Below are positions 8,772-20,483 of a stretch of DNA of 64,000 nt, piece by piece. The notes below the pieces were generated by a model that saw only the letters and a list, made by a program, of their open reading frames with translations, made no database searches and was not told the origin of the DNA. The position numbers and the translations under genes are program-made. Each line of letters begins with the position of its first letter. The stretch's first letter is position 1. The DNA is from Mixophyes australis (lineage: Eukaryota > Chordata > Amphibia > Anura > Limnodynastidae), in the NCBI GenBank assembly GCA_036250195.1, contig JAVHZZ010000066.1, forward strand, positions 186,001 through 250,000, in the 5' to 3' direction.

Positions 8772-9653
8772 TAGAAAAAACAAGTTCACAGGAAGAAAAA
8801 TAAACTGCTCTACACCATTTCAGCTATCCAAGTGTCCCTCCGCTTTTTTTTTTTTTTTTAAGTGTGAAAATTTTTTGGACTCCATCATTGTCCCATTTCA
8901 CCATGAATATGTGAACTAGATTTATCATTTTGGAAACCTGCATTGTTTTGCTATGGGCAAGGTAGATTTTTACCTATGTAACCAGAGCACTGTTAGGGTA
9001 AAGAAAAGAAAGTATGTTGATTTTGACATAAAGACTGGCAGCAGCATTCTGTTAACATGAGCTGAGATTGTAATAGACTTTTTTCTTTAACTAAACAGAA
9101 AAGAAACAAAGTTTCTACCACAAGTTTACCAATTTAGGATTGCCTTAGATAATGAAGAAAGAGCAAGTAGCAGAGGATGGTTTCAATCCATCGAAATCTG
9201 GGTTATGGGCCCAGCACGCTTCCGCTGCGCCACTCTGCTAGTCATGCAATGTTTGTTGACTAGATGACTGGTTTTCATATCAATTTTTAGACATCATCTA
9301 ATCCATCCTCTTGAGGTGTGGGGTGCCTCTGATCCAATTACCTTCATGCCTATCAATGGTGAGTTTAGTTTGTTCTAGACAGTTTTACTCAACTTCATAC
9401 TTTGGAAATCCAATTTAGCAACTGGTTGCAGAGGTAAATATATTGGACAGACTGTGGAAACCAAATTAGTATTAAAATTGCTCTCCCTGTTCCTACCTTG
9501 TAGTTACGCTACCAAAACGGACTTTCTAAAAAGTGTCCTACGAAGCCAAGTCCATGAATAAAGCCTGTGCACAAGCATTTATTCTTGTATTGTTGCCAAA
9601 AACCAATTCCATATGCAATGGTAGCTAAATGTTTCCTGAGTATAGTGTCTCCC
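8772..9653. repeat. Representative short unit (unit 9) lacking tRNA-Asn
   Basis: Compared with long units, 213 bp are missing, corresponding to 1589-1801 of unit 2. The loss runs from 22 bp upstream of the initiator gene to one base past the Asn gene. The junction reads TTGACT then AGATGACTGG at 9261/9262, with only one base (T) of ambiguity, so no long homology mediated it. The same junction occurs in units 9-13, 29, 35, 40, 41, 51, 55, 60 and 61, which implies a single ancestral deletion later spread through the array. The Asn terminator region remains, now upstream of the initiator gene. Confidence 0.96.
9168..9239 (-). pseudogene. tRNA-iMet-CAT: Damaged initiator tRNA-Met, unit 9 (GG45-46TT, C56T)
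   Basis: Unit 9 (8772-9653, short). C56T hits the near-invariant B-box and T-loop base, and the GG of the variable loop is replaced by TT. Pairing stems are intact, so residual function is possible. No Asn partner. Confidence 0.65.
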
Positions 9654-10050
9654 TAGAAAAAACAAGTTCACAGGAAGAAAAATAAACTGCTCTACACCAT
9701 TTCAGCTATCCAAGTGTCCCTCCGCTTTTTTTTTTTTTTTTTAAGTGTGAAAATTTTTTGGACTCCATCATTGTCCCATTTCACCATGAATATGTGAACT
9801 AGATTTATCATTTTGGAAACCTGCATTGTTTTGCTATGGGCAAGGTCGATTTTTACCTATGTAACCAGAGCACTGTTAGGGTAAAGAAAAGAAAGTATGT
9901 TGATTTTGACATAAAGACTGGCAGCAGCATTCTGTTAACATGAGCTGAGATTGTAATAGACTTTTTTCTTTAACTAAACAGAAAAGAAACAAAGTTTCTA
10001 CCACAAGTTTACCAATTTAGGTTTGCCTTAGATAATGAAGAAAGAGCAAG

Positions 10051-10122
10051 TAGCAGAAGATGGTTTCAATCCATCGAAATCTAGGTTATGGGCCCAGCAC
10101 GCTTCCGCAGCGCCACTCTGCT
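10051..10122 (-). pseudogene. tRNA-iMet-CAT: Decayed initiator tRNA-Met, unit 10 (six changed bases)
   Basis: Unit 10 (9654-10536, short). A14T removes an invariant base, C41T weakens the hallmark stem, GG45-46TT and C56T are shared with unit 9, and C66T gives a G-U pair. This is the most damaged copy in the window. Confidence 0.85.
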
Positions 10123-10932
10123 AGTCATGCAATGTTTGTTGACTAGATGACTGGTTTTCATATGAATTTTTAGACATCATCTAATCCATCCTCTTGAGGT
10201 GTGGGGTGCCTCTGATCCAATTACCTTCATGCCTATCAATGGTGAGTTTAGTTTGTTCTAGACAGTTTTACTCAACTTCATACTTTGGAAATCCAATTTA
10301 GCAACTGGTTGCAGAGGTAAATATATTGGACAGACTGGGGAAACCAAATTAGTATTAAAATTGCTCTCCCTGTTCCTACCTTGTAGTTACGCTACCAAAA
10401 CGGACTTTCTAAAAAGTGTCCTACGAAGCCAAGTCCATGAATAAAGCCTGTGCACAAGCATTTATTCTTGTATTGTTGCCAAAAACCAATTCCATATGCA
10501 ATGGCAGCTAAATGTTTCCTGAGTATAGTGTCTCCCTAGAAAAAACAAGTTCACAGGAAGAAAAATAAACTGCTCTACACCATTTCAGCTATCCAAGTGT
10601 CCCTCCGCTTTTTTTTTTTTTTTTAAGTGTGAAAATTTTTTGGACTCCATCATTGTCCCATTTCACCATGAATATGTGAACTAGATTTATCATTTTGGAA
10701 ACCTGCATTGTTTTGCTATGGGCAAGGTCGATTTTTACCTATGTAACCAGAGCACTGTTAGGGTAAAGAAAAGAAAGTATGTTGATTTTGACATAAAGAC
10801 TGGCAGCAGCATTCTGTTAACATGAGCTGAGATTGTAATAGACTTTTTTCTTTAACTAAACAGAAAAGAAACAAAGTTTCTACCACAAGTTTACCAATTT
10901 AGGATTGCCTTAGATAATGAAGAAAGAGCAAG

Positions 10933-11004
10933 TAGCAGAGAATGGTTTCGATCCATCGAAATCTGGGTTATGGGCCCAGCACGCTTCCGCTGCGCCACTC
11001 TGCT
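10933..11004 (-). tRNA. tRNA-iMet-CAT: Initiator tRNA-Met (CAT), variant GG45-46TT, C65T, unit 11
   Basis: Unit 11 (10537-11418, short). It shares the variable-loop TT with units 9 and 10. C65T gives a G49-U65 wobble. B box intact. Confidence 0.8.
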
Positions 11005-11814
11005 AGTCATGCAATGTTTGTTGACTAGATGACTGGTTTTCATATCAATTTTTAGACATCATCTAATCCATCCTCTTGAGGTGTGGGGTGCCTCTGATCC
11101 AATTACCTTCATGCCTATCAATGGTGAGTTTAGTTTGTTCTAGACAGTTTTACTCAACTTCATACTTTGGAAATCCAATTTAGCAACTGGTTGCAGAGGT
11201 AAATATATTGGACAGACTGTGGAAACCAAATTAGTATTAAAATTGCTCTCCCTGTTCCTACCTTGTAGTTACGCTACCAAAACGGACTTTCTAAAAAGTG
11301 TCCTACGAAGCCAAGTCCATGAATAAAGCCTGTGCACAAGCATTTATTCTTGTATTGTTGCCAAAAACCAATTCCATATGCAATGGCAGCTAAATGTTTC
11401 CTGAGTATAGTGTCTCCCTAGAAAAAACAAGTTCACAGGAAGAAAAATAAACTGCTCTACACCATTTCAGCTATCCAAGTGTCCCTCCGCTTTTTTTTTT
11501 TTTTTTAAGTGTGAAAATTTTTTGGACTCCATCATTGTCCCATTTCACCATGAATATGTGAACTAGATTTATCATTTTGGAAACCTGCATTGTTTTGCTA
11601 TGGGCAAGGTCGATTTTTACCTATGTAACCAGAGCACTGTTAGGGTAAAGAAAAGAAAGTATGTTGATTTTGACATAAAGACTGGCAGCAGCATTCTGGT
11701 AAAATAATCTGAGATTCTAATAGACTTTTTTCTTTAACTAAACAGAAAAGAAACAAAGTTTCTACCACAAGTTTACCAATTTAGGATTGCCTTAGATAAT
11801 GAAGAAAGAGCAAG

Positions 11815-11886
11815 TAGCAGAGGATGGTTTCGATCCATCAACCTCTGGGTTATGGGCCCAGCACGCTTCCGCTGCGCCACTCTGCT
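11815..11886 (-). tRNA. tRNA-iMet-CAT: Initiator tRNA-Met (CAT), variant C48T, unit 12
   Basis: Unit 12 (11419-12300, short). C48T alters the base that normally pairs with G15. The nearby spacer is unusually changed (GGTAAAATAATCTGAGATTC). Confidence 0.9.
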
Positions 11887-12694
11887 AGTCATGCAATGTT
11901 TATTGACTAGATGACTGGTTTTCATATCAATTTTTAGACATCATCTAATCCATCCTCTTGAGGTGTGGGGTGCCTCTGATCCAATTACCTTCATGCCTAT
12001 CAATGGTGAGTTTAGTTTGTTCTAGACAGTTTTACTCAACTTCATACTTTGGAAATCCAATTTAGCAACTGGTTGCAGAGGTAAATATATTGGACAGACT
12101 GTGGAAACCAAATTAGTATTAAAATTGCTCTCCCTGTTCCTACCTTGTAGTTACGCTACCAAAACGGACTTTCTAAAAAGTGTCCTACGAAGCCAAGTCC
12201 ATGAATAAAGCCTGTGCACAAGCATTTATTCTTGTATTGTTGCCAAAAACCAATTCCATATGCAATGGCAGCTAAATGTTTCCTGAGTATAGTGTCTCCC
12301 TAGAAAAAACAAGTTCACAGGAAGAAAAATAAACTGCTCTACACCATTTCAGCTATCCAAGTGTCCCTCCGCTTTTTTTTTTTTTTAAGTGTGAACATTT
12401 TTTGGACTCCATCATTGTCCCATTTCACCATGAATATGTGAACTAGATTTATCATTTTGGAAACCTGCATTGTTTTGCTATGGGCAAGGTCGATTTTTAC
12501 CTATGTAACCAGAGCACTGTTAGGGTAAAGAAAAGAAAGTATGTTGATTTTGACATAAAGACTGGCAGCAGCATTCTGTTAACATGAGCTGAGATTATAA
12601 TAGACTTTTTTCTTTAACTAAACAGAAAAGAAACAAAGTTTCTACCACAAGTTTACCAATTTAGGATTGCCTTAGATAATGAAGAAAGAGCAAG

Positions 12695-12766
12695 TAGCAG
12701 AGGATGGTTTCGATCCATCGACCTCTGGGTTATGGGCCCAGCACGCTTCCGCTGCGCCACTCTGCT
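12695..12766 (-). tRNA. tRNA-iMet-CAT: Initiator tRNA-Met (CAT), consensus, unit 13
   Basis: Unit 13 (12301-13180, short). The gene is intact despite the shortened upstream flank, and it is the last of five consecutive short units. Confidence 0.97.
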
Positions 12767-13574
12767 AGCCATGCAATGTTTGTTGACTAGATGACTGGTT
12801 TTCATATCAATTTTTAGACATCATCTAATCCATCCTCTTGAGGTGTGGGGTGCCTCTGATCCAATTACCTTCATGCCTATCAATGGTGAGTTTAGTTTGT
12901 TCTAGACAGTTTTACTCAACTTCATACTTTGGAAATCCAATTTAGCAACTGGTTGCAGAGGTAAATATATTGGACAGACTGTGGAAACCAAATTAGTATT
13001 AAAATTGCTCTCCCTGTTCCTACCTTGTAGTTACGCTACCAAAACGGACTTTCTAAAAAGTGTCCTACGAAGCCAAGTCCATGAATAAAGCCTGTGCACA
13101 AGCATTTATTCTTGTATTGTTGCCAAAAACCAATTCCATATGCAATGGCAGCTAAATGTTTCCTGAGTATAGTGTCTCCCTAGAAAAAACAAGTTCACAG
13201 GAAGAAAAATAAACTGCTCTACACCATTTCAGCTATCCAAGTGTCCCTCCGCTTTTTTTTTTTTTTAAGTGTGAAAATTTTTTGGACTCCATCATTGTCC
13301 CATTTCACCATGAATATGTGAACTAGATTTATCATTTTGGAAACCTGCATTGTTTTGCTATGGGCAAGGTCGATTTTTACCTATGTAACCAGAGCACTGT
13401 TAGGGTAAAGAAAAGAAAGTATGTTGATTTTGACATAAAGACTGGCAGCAGCATTCTGTTAAAATGAGATGAGATTGTAATAGACTTTTTTCTTTAACTA
13501 AACAGAAAAGAAACAAAGTTTCTACCACAAGTTTACCAATTTAGGATTGCCTTAGATAATGAAGAAAGAGCAAG

Positions 13575-13646
13575 TAGCAGAGGATGGTTTCGATCCATCG
13601 ACCTCTGGGTTATGGGCCCAGCACGCTTCCGCTGCGCCACTCTGCT
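13575..13646 (-). tRNA. tRNA-iMet-CAT: Initiator tRNA-Met (CAT), consensus, unit 14
   Basis: Unit 14 (13181-14273, long). Matches the reference. Spacer haplotype TTAAAATGAGATGAG is shared only with unit 18. Confidence 0.97.
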
Positions 13647-13806
13647 AGTCATGCAATGTTTGTTGACTCCTGAAGGTTTGAGGCAACCCAGGAAAGAACC
13701 AATATTTATTTTTGTTGGTTGGCAGATAAAGAACAGTAATGAAATGTCATGAAATTTGTCCGGAATAATGCATTTCAGCCCATGTCATGAACACAAGCTG
13801 CAAGTT

Positions 13807-13832
13807 GTCTCTGTGGTGCAATTGGTTAGCGT

Positions 13833-13873
<41 letters not shown>

Positions 13874-13880
13874 AGGGACG
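13807..13880 (+). tRNA. tRNA-Asn-GTT: tRNA-Asn (GTT), variant C11T, unit 14
   Basis: C11T gives a U11-G24 wobble. The A box accepts a pyrimidine here, so it is probably functional. Confidence 0.94.
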
Positions 13881-14675
13881 TAGATGACTGGTTTTCATAT
13901 CAATTTTTAGACATCATCTAATCCATCCTCTTGAGGTGTGGGGTGCCTCTGATCCAATTACCTTCATGCCTATCAATGGTGAGTTTAGTTTGTTCTAGAC
14001 AGTTTTACTCAACTTCATACTTTGGAAATCCAATTTAGCAACTGGTTGCAGAGGTAAATATATTGGACAGACTGTGGAAACCAAATTAGTATTAAAATTG
14101 CTCTCCCTGTTCCTACCTTGTAGTTACGCTACCAAAACGGACTTTCTAAAAAGTGTCCTACGAAGCCAAGTCCATGAATAAAGCCTGTGCACAAGCATTT
14201 ATTCTTGTATTGTTGCCAAAAACCAATTCCATATGCAATGGCAGCTAAATGTTTCCTGAGTATAGTGTCTCCCTAGAAAAAACAAGTTCACAGGAAGAAA
14301 AATAAACTGCTCTACACCATTTCAGCTATCCAAGTGTCCCTCCGCTTTTTTTTTTTTTTTTTTTTTTAAGTGTGAAAATTTTTTGGACTCCATCATTGTC
14401 CCATTTCACCATGAATATGTGAACTAGATTTATCATTTTGGAAACCTGCATTGTTTTGCTATGGGCAAGGTCGATTTTTACCTATGTAACCAGAGCACTG
14501 TTAGGGTAAAGAAAAGAAAGTATGTTGATTTTGACATAAAGACTGGCAGCAGCATTCTGTTAACATGAGCTGAGATTATAATAGACTTTTTTCTTTAACT
14601 AAACAGAAAAGAAACAAAGTTTCTACCACAAGTTTACCAATTTAGGATTGCCTTAGATAATGAAGAAAGAGCAAG

Positions 14676-14747
14676 TAGCAGAGGATGGTTTCGATCCATC
14701 GACCTCTGGGTTATGGGCCCAGCACGCTTCCGCTGCGCCACTCTGCT
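14676..14747 (-). tRNA. tRNA-iMet-CAT: Initiator tRNA-Met (CAT), consensus, unit 15
   Basis: Unit 15 (14274-15374, long). Matches the reference. Confidence 0.97.
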
Positions 14748-14907
14748 AGTCATGCAATGTTTGTTGACTCCTGAAGGTTTGAGGCAACCCAGGAAAGAAC
14801 CAATATTTATTTTTGTTGGTTGGCAGATAAAGAACAGTAATGAAATGTCATGAAATTTGTCCGTAATAATGCATTTCAGCCCATGTCATGAACACACGCT
14901 GCAAGTT

Positions 14908-14933
14908 GTCTCTGTGGCGCAATTGGTTAGCGT

Positions 14934-14974
<41 letters not shown>

Positions 14975-14981
14975 AGGGATG
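14908..14981 (+). tRNA. tRNA-Asn-GTT: tRNA-Asn (GTT), variant C72T, unit 15
   Basis: C72T gives a terminal G1-U72 pair. Shared with unit 20, as is the flank GCCTCTTATCC. Confidence 0.93.
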
Positions 14982-15776
14982 TAGATGACTGGTTTTCATA
15001 TCAATTTTTAGACATCATCTAATCCATCCTCTTGAGGTGTGGGGTGCCTCTTATCCAATTACCTTCATGCCTATCAATGGTGAGTTTAGTTTGTTCTAGA
15101 CAGTTTTACTCAACTTCATACTTTGGAAATCCAATTTAGTAACTGGTTGCAGAGGTAAATATATTGGACAGACTGTGGAAACCAAATTAGTATTAAAATT
15201 GCTCTCCCTGTTCCTACCTTGTAGTTACGCTACCAAAACGGACTTTCTAAAAAGTGTCCTACGAAGCCAAGTCCATGAATAAAGCCTGTGCACAAGCATT
15301 TATTCTTGTATTGTTGCCAAAAACCAATTCCATATGCAATGGCAGCTAAATGTTTCCTGAGTATAGTGTCTCCCTAGAAAAAACAAGTTCACAGGAAGAA
15401 AAATAAACTGCTCTACACCATTTCAGCTATCCAAGTGTCCCTCCGCTTTTTTTTTTTTTTTTTTTTTTAAGTGTGAAAATTTTTTGGACTCCATCATTGT
15501 CCCATTTCACCATGAATATGTGAACTAGATTTATCATTTTGGAAACCTGCATTGTTTTGCTATGGGCAAGGTCGATTTTTACCTATGTTACCAGAGCACT
15601 GTTAGGGTAAAGAAAAGAAAGTATGTTGATTTTGACATAAAGACTGGCAGCAGCATTCTGTTAACATGAGCTGAGATTATAATAGACTTTTTTCTTTAAC
15701 TAAACAGAAAAGAAACAAAGTTTCTACCACAAGTTTACCAATTTAGGATTGCCTTAGATAATGAAGAAAGAGCAAG

Positions 15777-15848
15777 TAGCAGAGGATGGTTTCGATTCAT
15801 CGACCTCTGGGTTATGGGCCTAGCACGCTTCCGCTGCGCCACTCTGCT
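15777..15848 (-). tRNA. tRNA-iMet-CAT: Initiator tRNA-Met (CAT), variant G29A, G53A, unit 16
   Basis: Unit 16 (15375-16475, long). G29A breaks a hallmark G-C pair and G53A breaks the conserved 53-61 pair inside the B box. Probably impaired. Identical in unit 19. Confidence 0.8.
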
Positions 15849-16008
15849 AGTCATGCAATGTTTGTTGACTCCTGAAGGTTTGAGGCAACCCAGGAAAGAA
15901 CCAATATTTATTTTTGTTGGTTGGCAGATAAAGAACAGTAATGAAATGTCATGAAATTTGTCCGTAATAATGCATTTCAGCCAATGTCATGAACACATGC
16001 TGCAAGTT

Positions 16009-16034
16009 GTCTCTGTGGTGCAATTGGTTAGCGT

Positions 16035-16075
<41 letters not shown>

Positions 16076-16082
16076 AGGGACG
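16009..16082 (+). tRNA. tRNA-Asn-GTT: tRNA-Asn (GTT), variant C11T, unit 16
   Basis: Same C11T as unit 14; identical to unit 19. Confidence 0.94.
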
Positions 16083-16877
16083 TAGATGACTGGTTTTCAT
16101 ATCAATTTTTAGACATCATCTAATCCATCCTCTTGAGGTGTGGGGTGCCTCTGATCCAATTACCTTCATGCCTATCAATGGTGAGTTTAGTTTGTTCTAG
16201 ACAGTTTTACTCAACTTCATACTTTGGAAATCCAATTTAGCAACTGGTTGCAGAGGTAAATATATTGGACAGACTGTGGAAACCAAATTAGTATTAAAAT
16301 TGCTCTCCCTGTTCCTACCTTGTAGTTACGCTACCAAAACGGACTTTCTAAAAAGTGTCCTACGAAGCCAAGTCCATGAATAAAGCCTGTGCACAAGCAT
16401 TTATTCTTGTATTGTTGCCAAAAACCAATTCCATATGCAATGGCAGCTAAATGTTTCCTGAGTATAGTGTCTCCCTAGAAAAAACAAGTTCACAGGAAGA
16501 AAAATAAACTGCTCTACACCATTTCAGCTATCCAAGTGTCCCTCCGCTTTTTTTTTTTTTTTTTTTTTTAAGTGTGAAAATTTTTTGGACTCCATCATTG
16601 TCCCATTTCACCATGAATATGTGAACTAGATTTATCATTTTGGAAACCTGCATTGTTTTGCTATGGGCAAGGTCGATTTTTACCTATGTAACCAGAGCAC
16701 TGTTAGGGTAAAGAAAAGAAAGTATGTTGATTTTGACATAAAGACTGGCAGCAGCATTCTGTTAACATGAGCTGAGATTATAATAGACTTTTTTCTTTAA
16801 CTAAACAGAAAAGAAACAAAGTTTCTACCACAAGTTTACCAATTTAGGATTGCCTTAGATAATGAAGAAAGAGCAAG

Positions 16878-16949
16878 TAGCAGAGGATGGTTTCGATCCA
16901 TCGACCTCTGGGTTATGGGCCCAGCACGCTTCCGCTGCGCCACTCTGCT
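16878..16949 (-). tRNA. tRNA-iMet-CAT: Initiator tRNA-Met (CAT), consensus, unit 17
   Basis: Unit 17 (16476-17576, long). Gene consensus. The upstream flank reads GTCAAGCAATG, shared with units 20 and 61. Confidence 0.97.
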
Positions 16950-17109
16950 AGTCAAGCAATGTTTGTTGACTCCTGAAGGTTTGAGGCAACCCAGGAAAGA
17001 ACCAATATTTATTTTTGTTGGTTGGCAGATAAAGAACAGTAATGAAATGTCATGAAATTTGTCCGTAATAATGCATTTCAGCCCATGTCATGAACACACG
17101 CTGCAAGTT

Positions 17110-17140
17110 GTCTCTGTGGCGCAATTGGTTAGCGTGTTCA

Positions 17141-17176
<36 letters not shown>

Positions 17177-17183
17177 AGGGACG
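17110..17183 (+). tRNA. tRNA-Asn-GTT: tRNA-Asn (GTT), variant G30A, unit 17
   Basis: G30A breaks the G30-C40 pair in the anticodon stem. Unit 20, its duplicate, has G30 intact. Confidence 0.88.
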
Positions 17184-17975
17184 TAGATGACTGGTTTTCA
17201 TATCAATTTTTAGACATCATCTAATCCATCCTCTTGAGGTGTGGGGTGCCTCTGATCCAATTACCTTCATGCCTATCAATGGTGAGTTTAGTTTGTTCTA
17301 GACAGTTTTACTCAACTTCATACTTTGGAAATCCAATTTAGCAACTGGTTGCAGAGGTAAATATATTGGACAGACTGTGGAAACCAAATTAGTATTAAAA
17401 TTGCTCTCCCTGTTCCTACCTTGTAGTTACGCTACCAAAACGGACTTTCTAAAAAGTGTCCTACGAAGCCAAGTCCATGAATAAAGCCTGTGCACAAGCA
17501 TTTATTCTTGTATTGTTGCCAAAAACCAATTCCATATGCAATGGCAGCTAAAGGTTTCCTGAGTATAGTGTCTCCCTAGAAAAAACAAGTTCACAGGAAG
17601 AAAAATAAACTGCTCTACACCATTTCAGCTATCCAAGTGTCCCTCCGCTTTTTTTTTTTTTTTTTTTAAGTGTGAAAATTTTTTGGACTCCATCATTGTC
17701 CCATTTCACCATGAATATGTGAACTAGATTTATCATTTTGGAAACCTGCATTGTTTTGCTATGGGCAAGGTCGATTTTTACCTATGTAACCAGAGCACTG
17801 TTAGGGTAAAGAAAAGAAAGTATGTTGATTTTGACATAAAGACTGGCAGCAGCATTCTGTTAAAATGAGATGAGATTGTAATAGACTTTTTTCTTTAACT
17901 AAACAGAAAAGAAACGAAGTTTCTACCACAAGTTTACCAATTTATGATTGCCTTAGATAATGAAGAAAGAGCAAG

Positions 17976-18047
17976 TAGCAGAGGATGGTTTCAATCCATC
18001 GACCTCTGGGTTATGGGCCCAGCACGCTTCCGCTGCGCCACTCTGCT
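17976..18047 (-). tRNA. tRNA-iMet-CAT: Initiator tRNA-Met (CAT), variant C56T, unit 18
   Basis: Unit 18 (17577-18674, long). C56T disrupts the T-loop and D-loop contact and the B box; possibly inactive. Confidence 0.82.
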
Positions 18048-18207
18048 AGTCATGCAATGTTTGTTGACTCCTGAAGGTTTGAGGCAACCCAGGAAAGAAC
18101 CAATATTTATTTTTGTTGGTTGGCAGATAAAGAACAGTAATGAAATGTCATGAAATTTGTCCGTAATAATGCATTTCAGTCCATGTCATGAACACAAGCT
18201 GCAAGTT

Positions 18208-18233
18208 GTCTCTGTGGTGCAATTGGTTAGCGT

Positions 18234-18274
<41 letters not shown>

Positions 18275-18281
18275 AGGGACG
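18208..18281 (+). tRNA. tRNA-Asn-GTT: tRNA-Asn (GTT), variant C11T, unit 18
   Basis: C11T, with the upstream flank ACACAAGCTG, as in unit 14. Confidence 0.94.
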
Positions 18282-19076
18282 TAGATGACTGGTTTTCATA
18301 TCAATTTTTAGACATCATCTAATCCATCCTCTTGAGGTGTGGGGTGCCTCTGATCCAATTACCTTCATGCCTATCAATGGTGAGTTTAGTTTGTTCTAGA
18401 CAGTTTTACTCAACTTCATACTTTGGAAATCCAATTTAGCAACTGGTTGCAGAGGTAAATATATTGGACAGACTGTGGAAACCAAATTAGTATTAAAATT
18501 GCTCTCCCTGTTCCTACCTTGTAGTTACGCTACCAAAACGGACTTTCTAAAAAGTGTCCTACGAAGCCAAGTCCATGAATAAAGCCTGTGCACAAGCATT
18601 TATTCTTGTATTGTTGCCAAAAACCAATTCCATATGCAATGGCAGCTAAATGTTTCCTGAGTATAGTGTCTCCCTAGAAAAAACAAGTTCACAGGAAGAA
18701 AAATAAACTGCTCTACACCATTTCAGCTATCCAAGTGTCCCTCCGCTTTTTTTTTTTTTTTTTTTTTTAAGTGTGAAAATTTTTTGGACTCCATCATTGT
18801 CCCATTTCACCATGAATATGTGAACTAGATTTATCATTTTGGAAACCTGCATTGTTTTGCTATGGGCAAGGTCGATTTTTACCTATGTTACCAGAGCACT
18901 GTTAGGGTAAAGAAAAGAAAGTATGTTGATTTTGACATAAAGACTGGCAGCAGCATTCTGTTAACATGAGCTGAGATTATAATAGACTTTTTTCTTTAAC
19001 TAAACAGAAAAGAAACAAAGTTTCTACCACAAGTTTACCAATTTAGGATTGCCTTAGATAATGAAGAAAGAGCAAG

Positions 19077-19148
19077 TAGCAGAGGATGGTTTCGATTCAT
19101 CGACCTCTGGGTTATGGGCCTAGCACGCTTCCGCTGCGCCACTCTGCT
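19077..19148 (-). tRNA. tRNA-iMet-CAT: Initiator tRNA-Met (CAT), variant G29A, G53A, unit 19
   Basis: Unit 19 (18675-19775, long). Duplicate of unit 16; the same two stem breaks. Confidence 0.8.
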
Positions 19149-19308
19149 AGTCATGCAATGTTTGTTGACTCCTGAAGGTTTGAGGCAACCCAGGAAAGAA
19201 CCAATATTTATTTTTGTTGGTTGGCAGATAAAGAACAGTAATGAAATGTCATGAAATTTGTCCGTAATAATGCATTTCAGCCAATGTCATGAACACATGC
19301 TGCAAGTT

Positions 19309-19334
19309 GTCTCTGTGGTGCAATTGGTTAGCGT

Positions 19335-19375
<41 letters not shown>

Positions 19376-19382
19376 AGGGACG
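19309..19382 (+). tRNA. tRNA-Asn-GTT: tRNA-Asn (GTT), variant C11T, unit 19
   Basis: Duplicate of unit 16. Confidence 0.94.
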
Positions 19383-20177
19383 TAGATGACTGGTTTTCAT
19401 ATCAATTTTTAGACATCATCTAATCCATCCTCTTGAGGTGTGGGGTGCCTCTGATCCAATTACCTTCATGCCTATCAATGGTGAGTTTAGTTTGTTCTAG
19501 ACAGTTTTACTCAACTTCATACTTTGGAAATCCAATTTAGCAACTGGTTGCAGAGGTAAATATATTGGACAGACTGTGGAAACCAAATTAGTATTAAAAT
19601 TGCTCTCCCTGTTCCTACCTTGTAGTTACGCTACCAAAACGGACTTTCTAAAAAGTGTCCTACGAAGCCAAGTCCATGAATAAAGCCTGTGCACAAGCAT
19701 TTATTCTTGTATTGTTGCCAAAAACCAATTCCATATGCAATGGCAGCTAAATGTTTCCTGAGTATAGTGTCTCCCTAGAAAAAACAAGTTCACAGGAAGA
19801 AAAATAAACTGCTCTACACCATTTCAGCTATCCAAGTGTCCCTCCGCTTTTTTTTTTTTTTTTTTTTTTAAGTGTGAAAATTTTTTGGACTCCATCATTG
19901 TCCCATTTCACCATGAATATGTGAACTAGATTTATCATTTTGGAAACCTGCATTGTTTTGCTATGGGCAAGGTCGATTTTTACCTATGTAACCAGAGCAC
20001 TGTTAGGGTAAAGAAAAGAAAGTATGTTGATTTTGACATAAAGACTGGCAGCAGCATTCTGTTAACATGAGCTGAGATTATAATAGACTTTTTTCTTTAA
20101 CTAAACAGAAAAGAAACAAAGTTTCTACCACAAGTTTACCAATTTAGGATTGCCTTAGATAATGAAGAAAGAGCAAG

Positions 20178-20249
20178 TAGCAGAGGATGGTTTCGATCCA
20201 TCGACCTCTGGGTTATGGGCCCAGCACGCTTCCGCTGCGCCACTCTGCT
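20178..20249 (-). tRNA. tRNA-iMet-CAT: Initiator tRNA-Met (CAT), consensus, unit 20
   Basis: Unit 20 (19776-20876, long). The Met side is a duplicate of unit 17. Confidence 0.97.
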
Positions 20250-20409
20250 AGTCAAGCAATGTTTGTTGACTCCTGAAGGTTTGAGGCAACCCAGGAAAGA
20301 ACCAATATTTATTTTTGTTGGTTGGCAGATAAAGAACAGTAATGAAATGTCATGAAATTTGTCTGTAATAATGCATTTCAGCCCATGTCATGAACACACG
20401 CTGCAAGTT

Positions 20410-20435
20410 GTCTCTGTGGCGCAATTGGTTAGCGT

Positions 20436-20476
<41 letters not shown>

Positions 20477-20483
20477 AGGGATG
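20410..20483 (+). tRNA. tRNA-Asn-GTT: tRNA-Asn (GTT), variant C72T, unit 20
   Basis: C72T as in unit 15, although the left half of the unit matches unit 17. The unit is a mosaic. Confidence 0.93.

Larger units (their letters stand above)
15141..17063. repeat. Higher-order duplicated block, left copy
   Basis: By eye this 1,923-bp stretch is identical to 18441-20363, at an offset of 3,300 bp or three units. It includes private variants shared only by the two copies: Met G53A and G29A in units 16 and 19, GTCAAGCAATG after the gene in units 17 and 20, and ATGTTACCAG in units 16 and 19. The match ends at C17064 against T20364. On the left it ends at T15140 against C18440. Confidence 0.85.
18441..20363. 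repeat. Higher-order duplicated block, right copy
   Basis: This is the partner of 15141-17063. To its left, the initiator side of unit 18 resembles unit 14 (TTAAAATGAGATGAG, ACACAAGCTG, Asn C11T). To its right, the Asn gene and flank of unit 20 resemble unit 15 (Asn C72T and GCCTCTTATCC). The block therefore sits in a row of recombined units. Confidence 0.85.

Noticed and set aside
17944..18153. Open frame of 69 codons on the plus strand
   Set aside because: It runs antisense through the initiator tRNA and into the spacer, and its start arises from a single base change (TTTAGGATT to TTTATGATT). The same frame is broken in other units.
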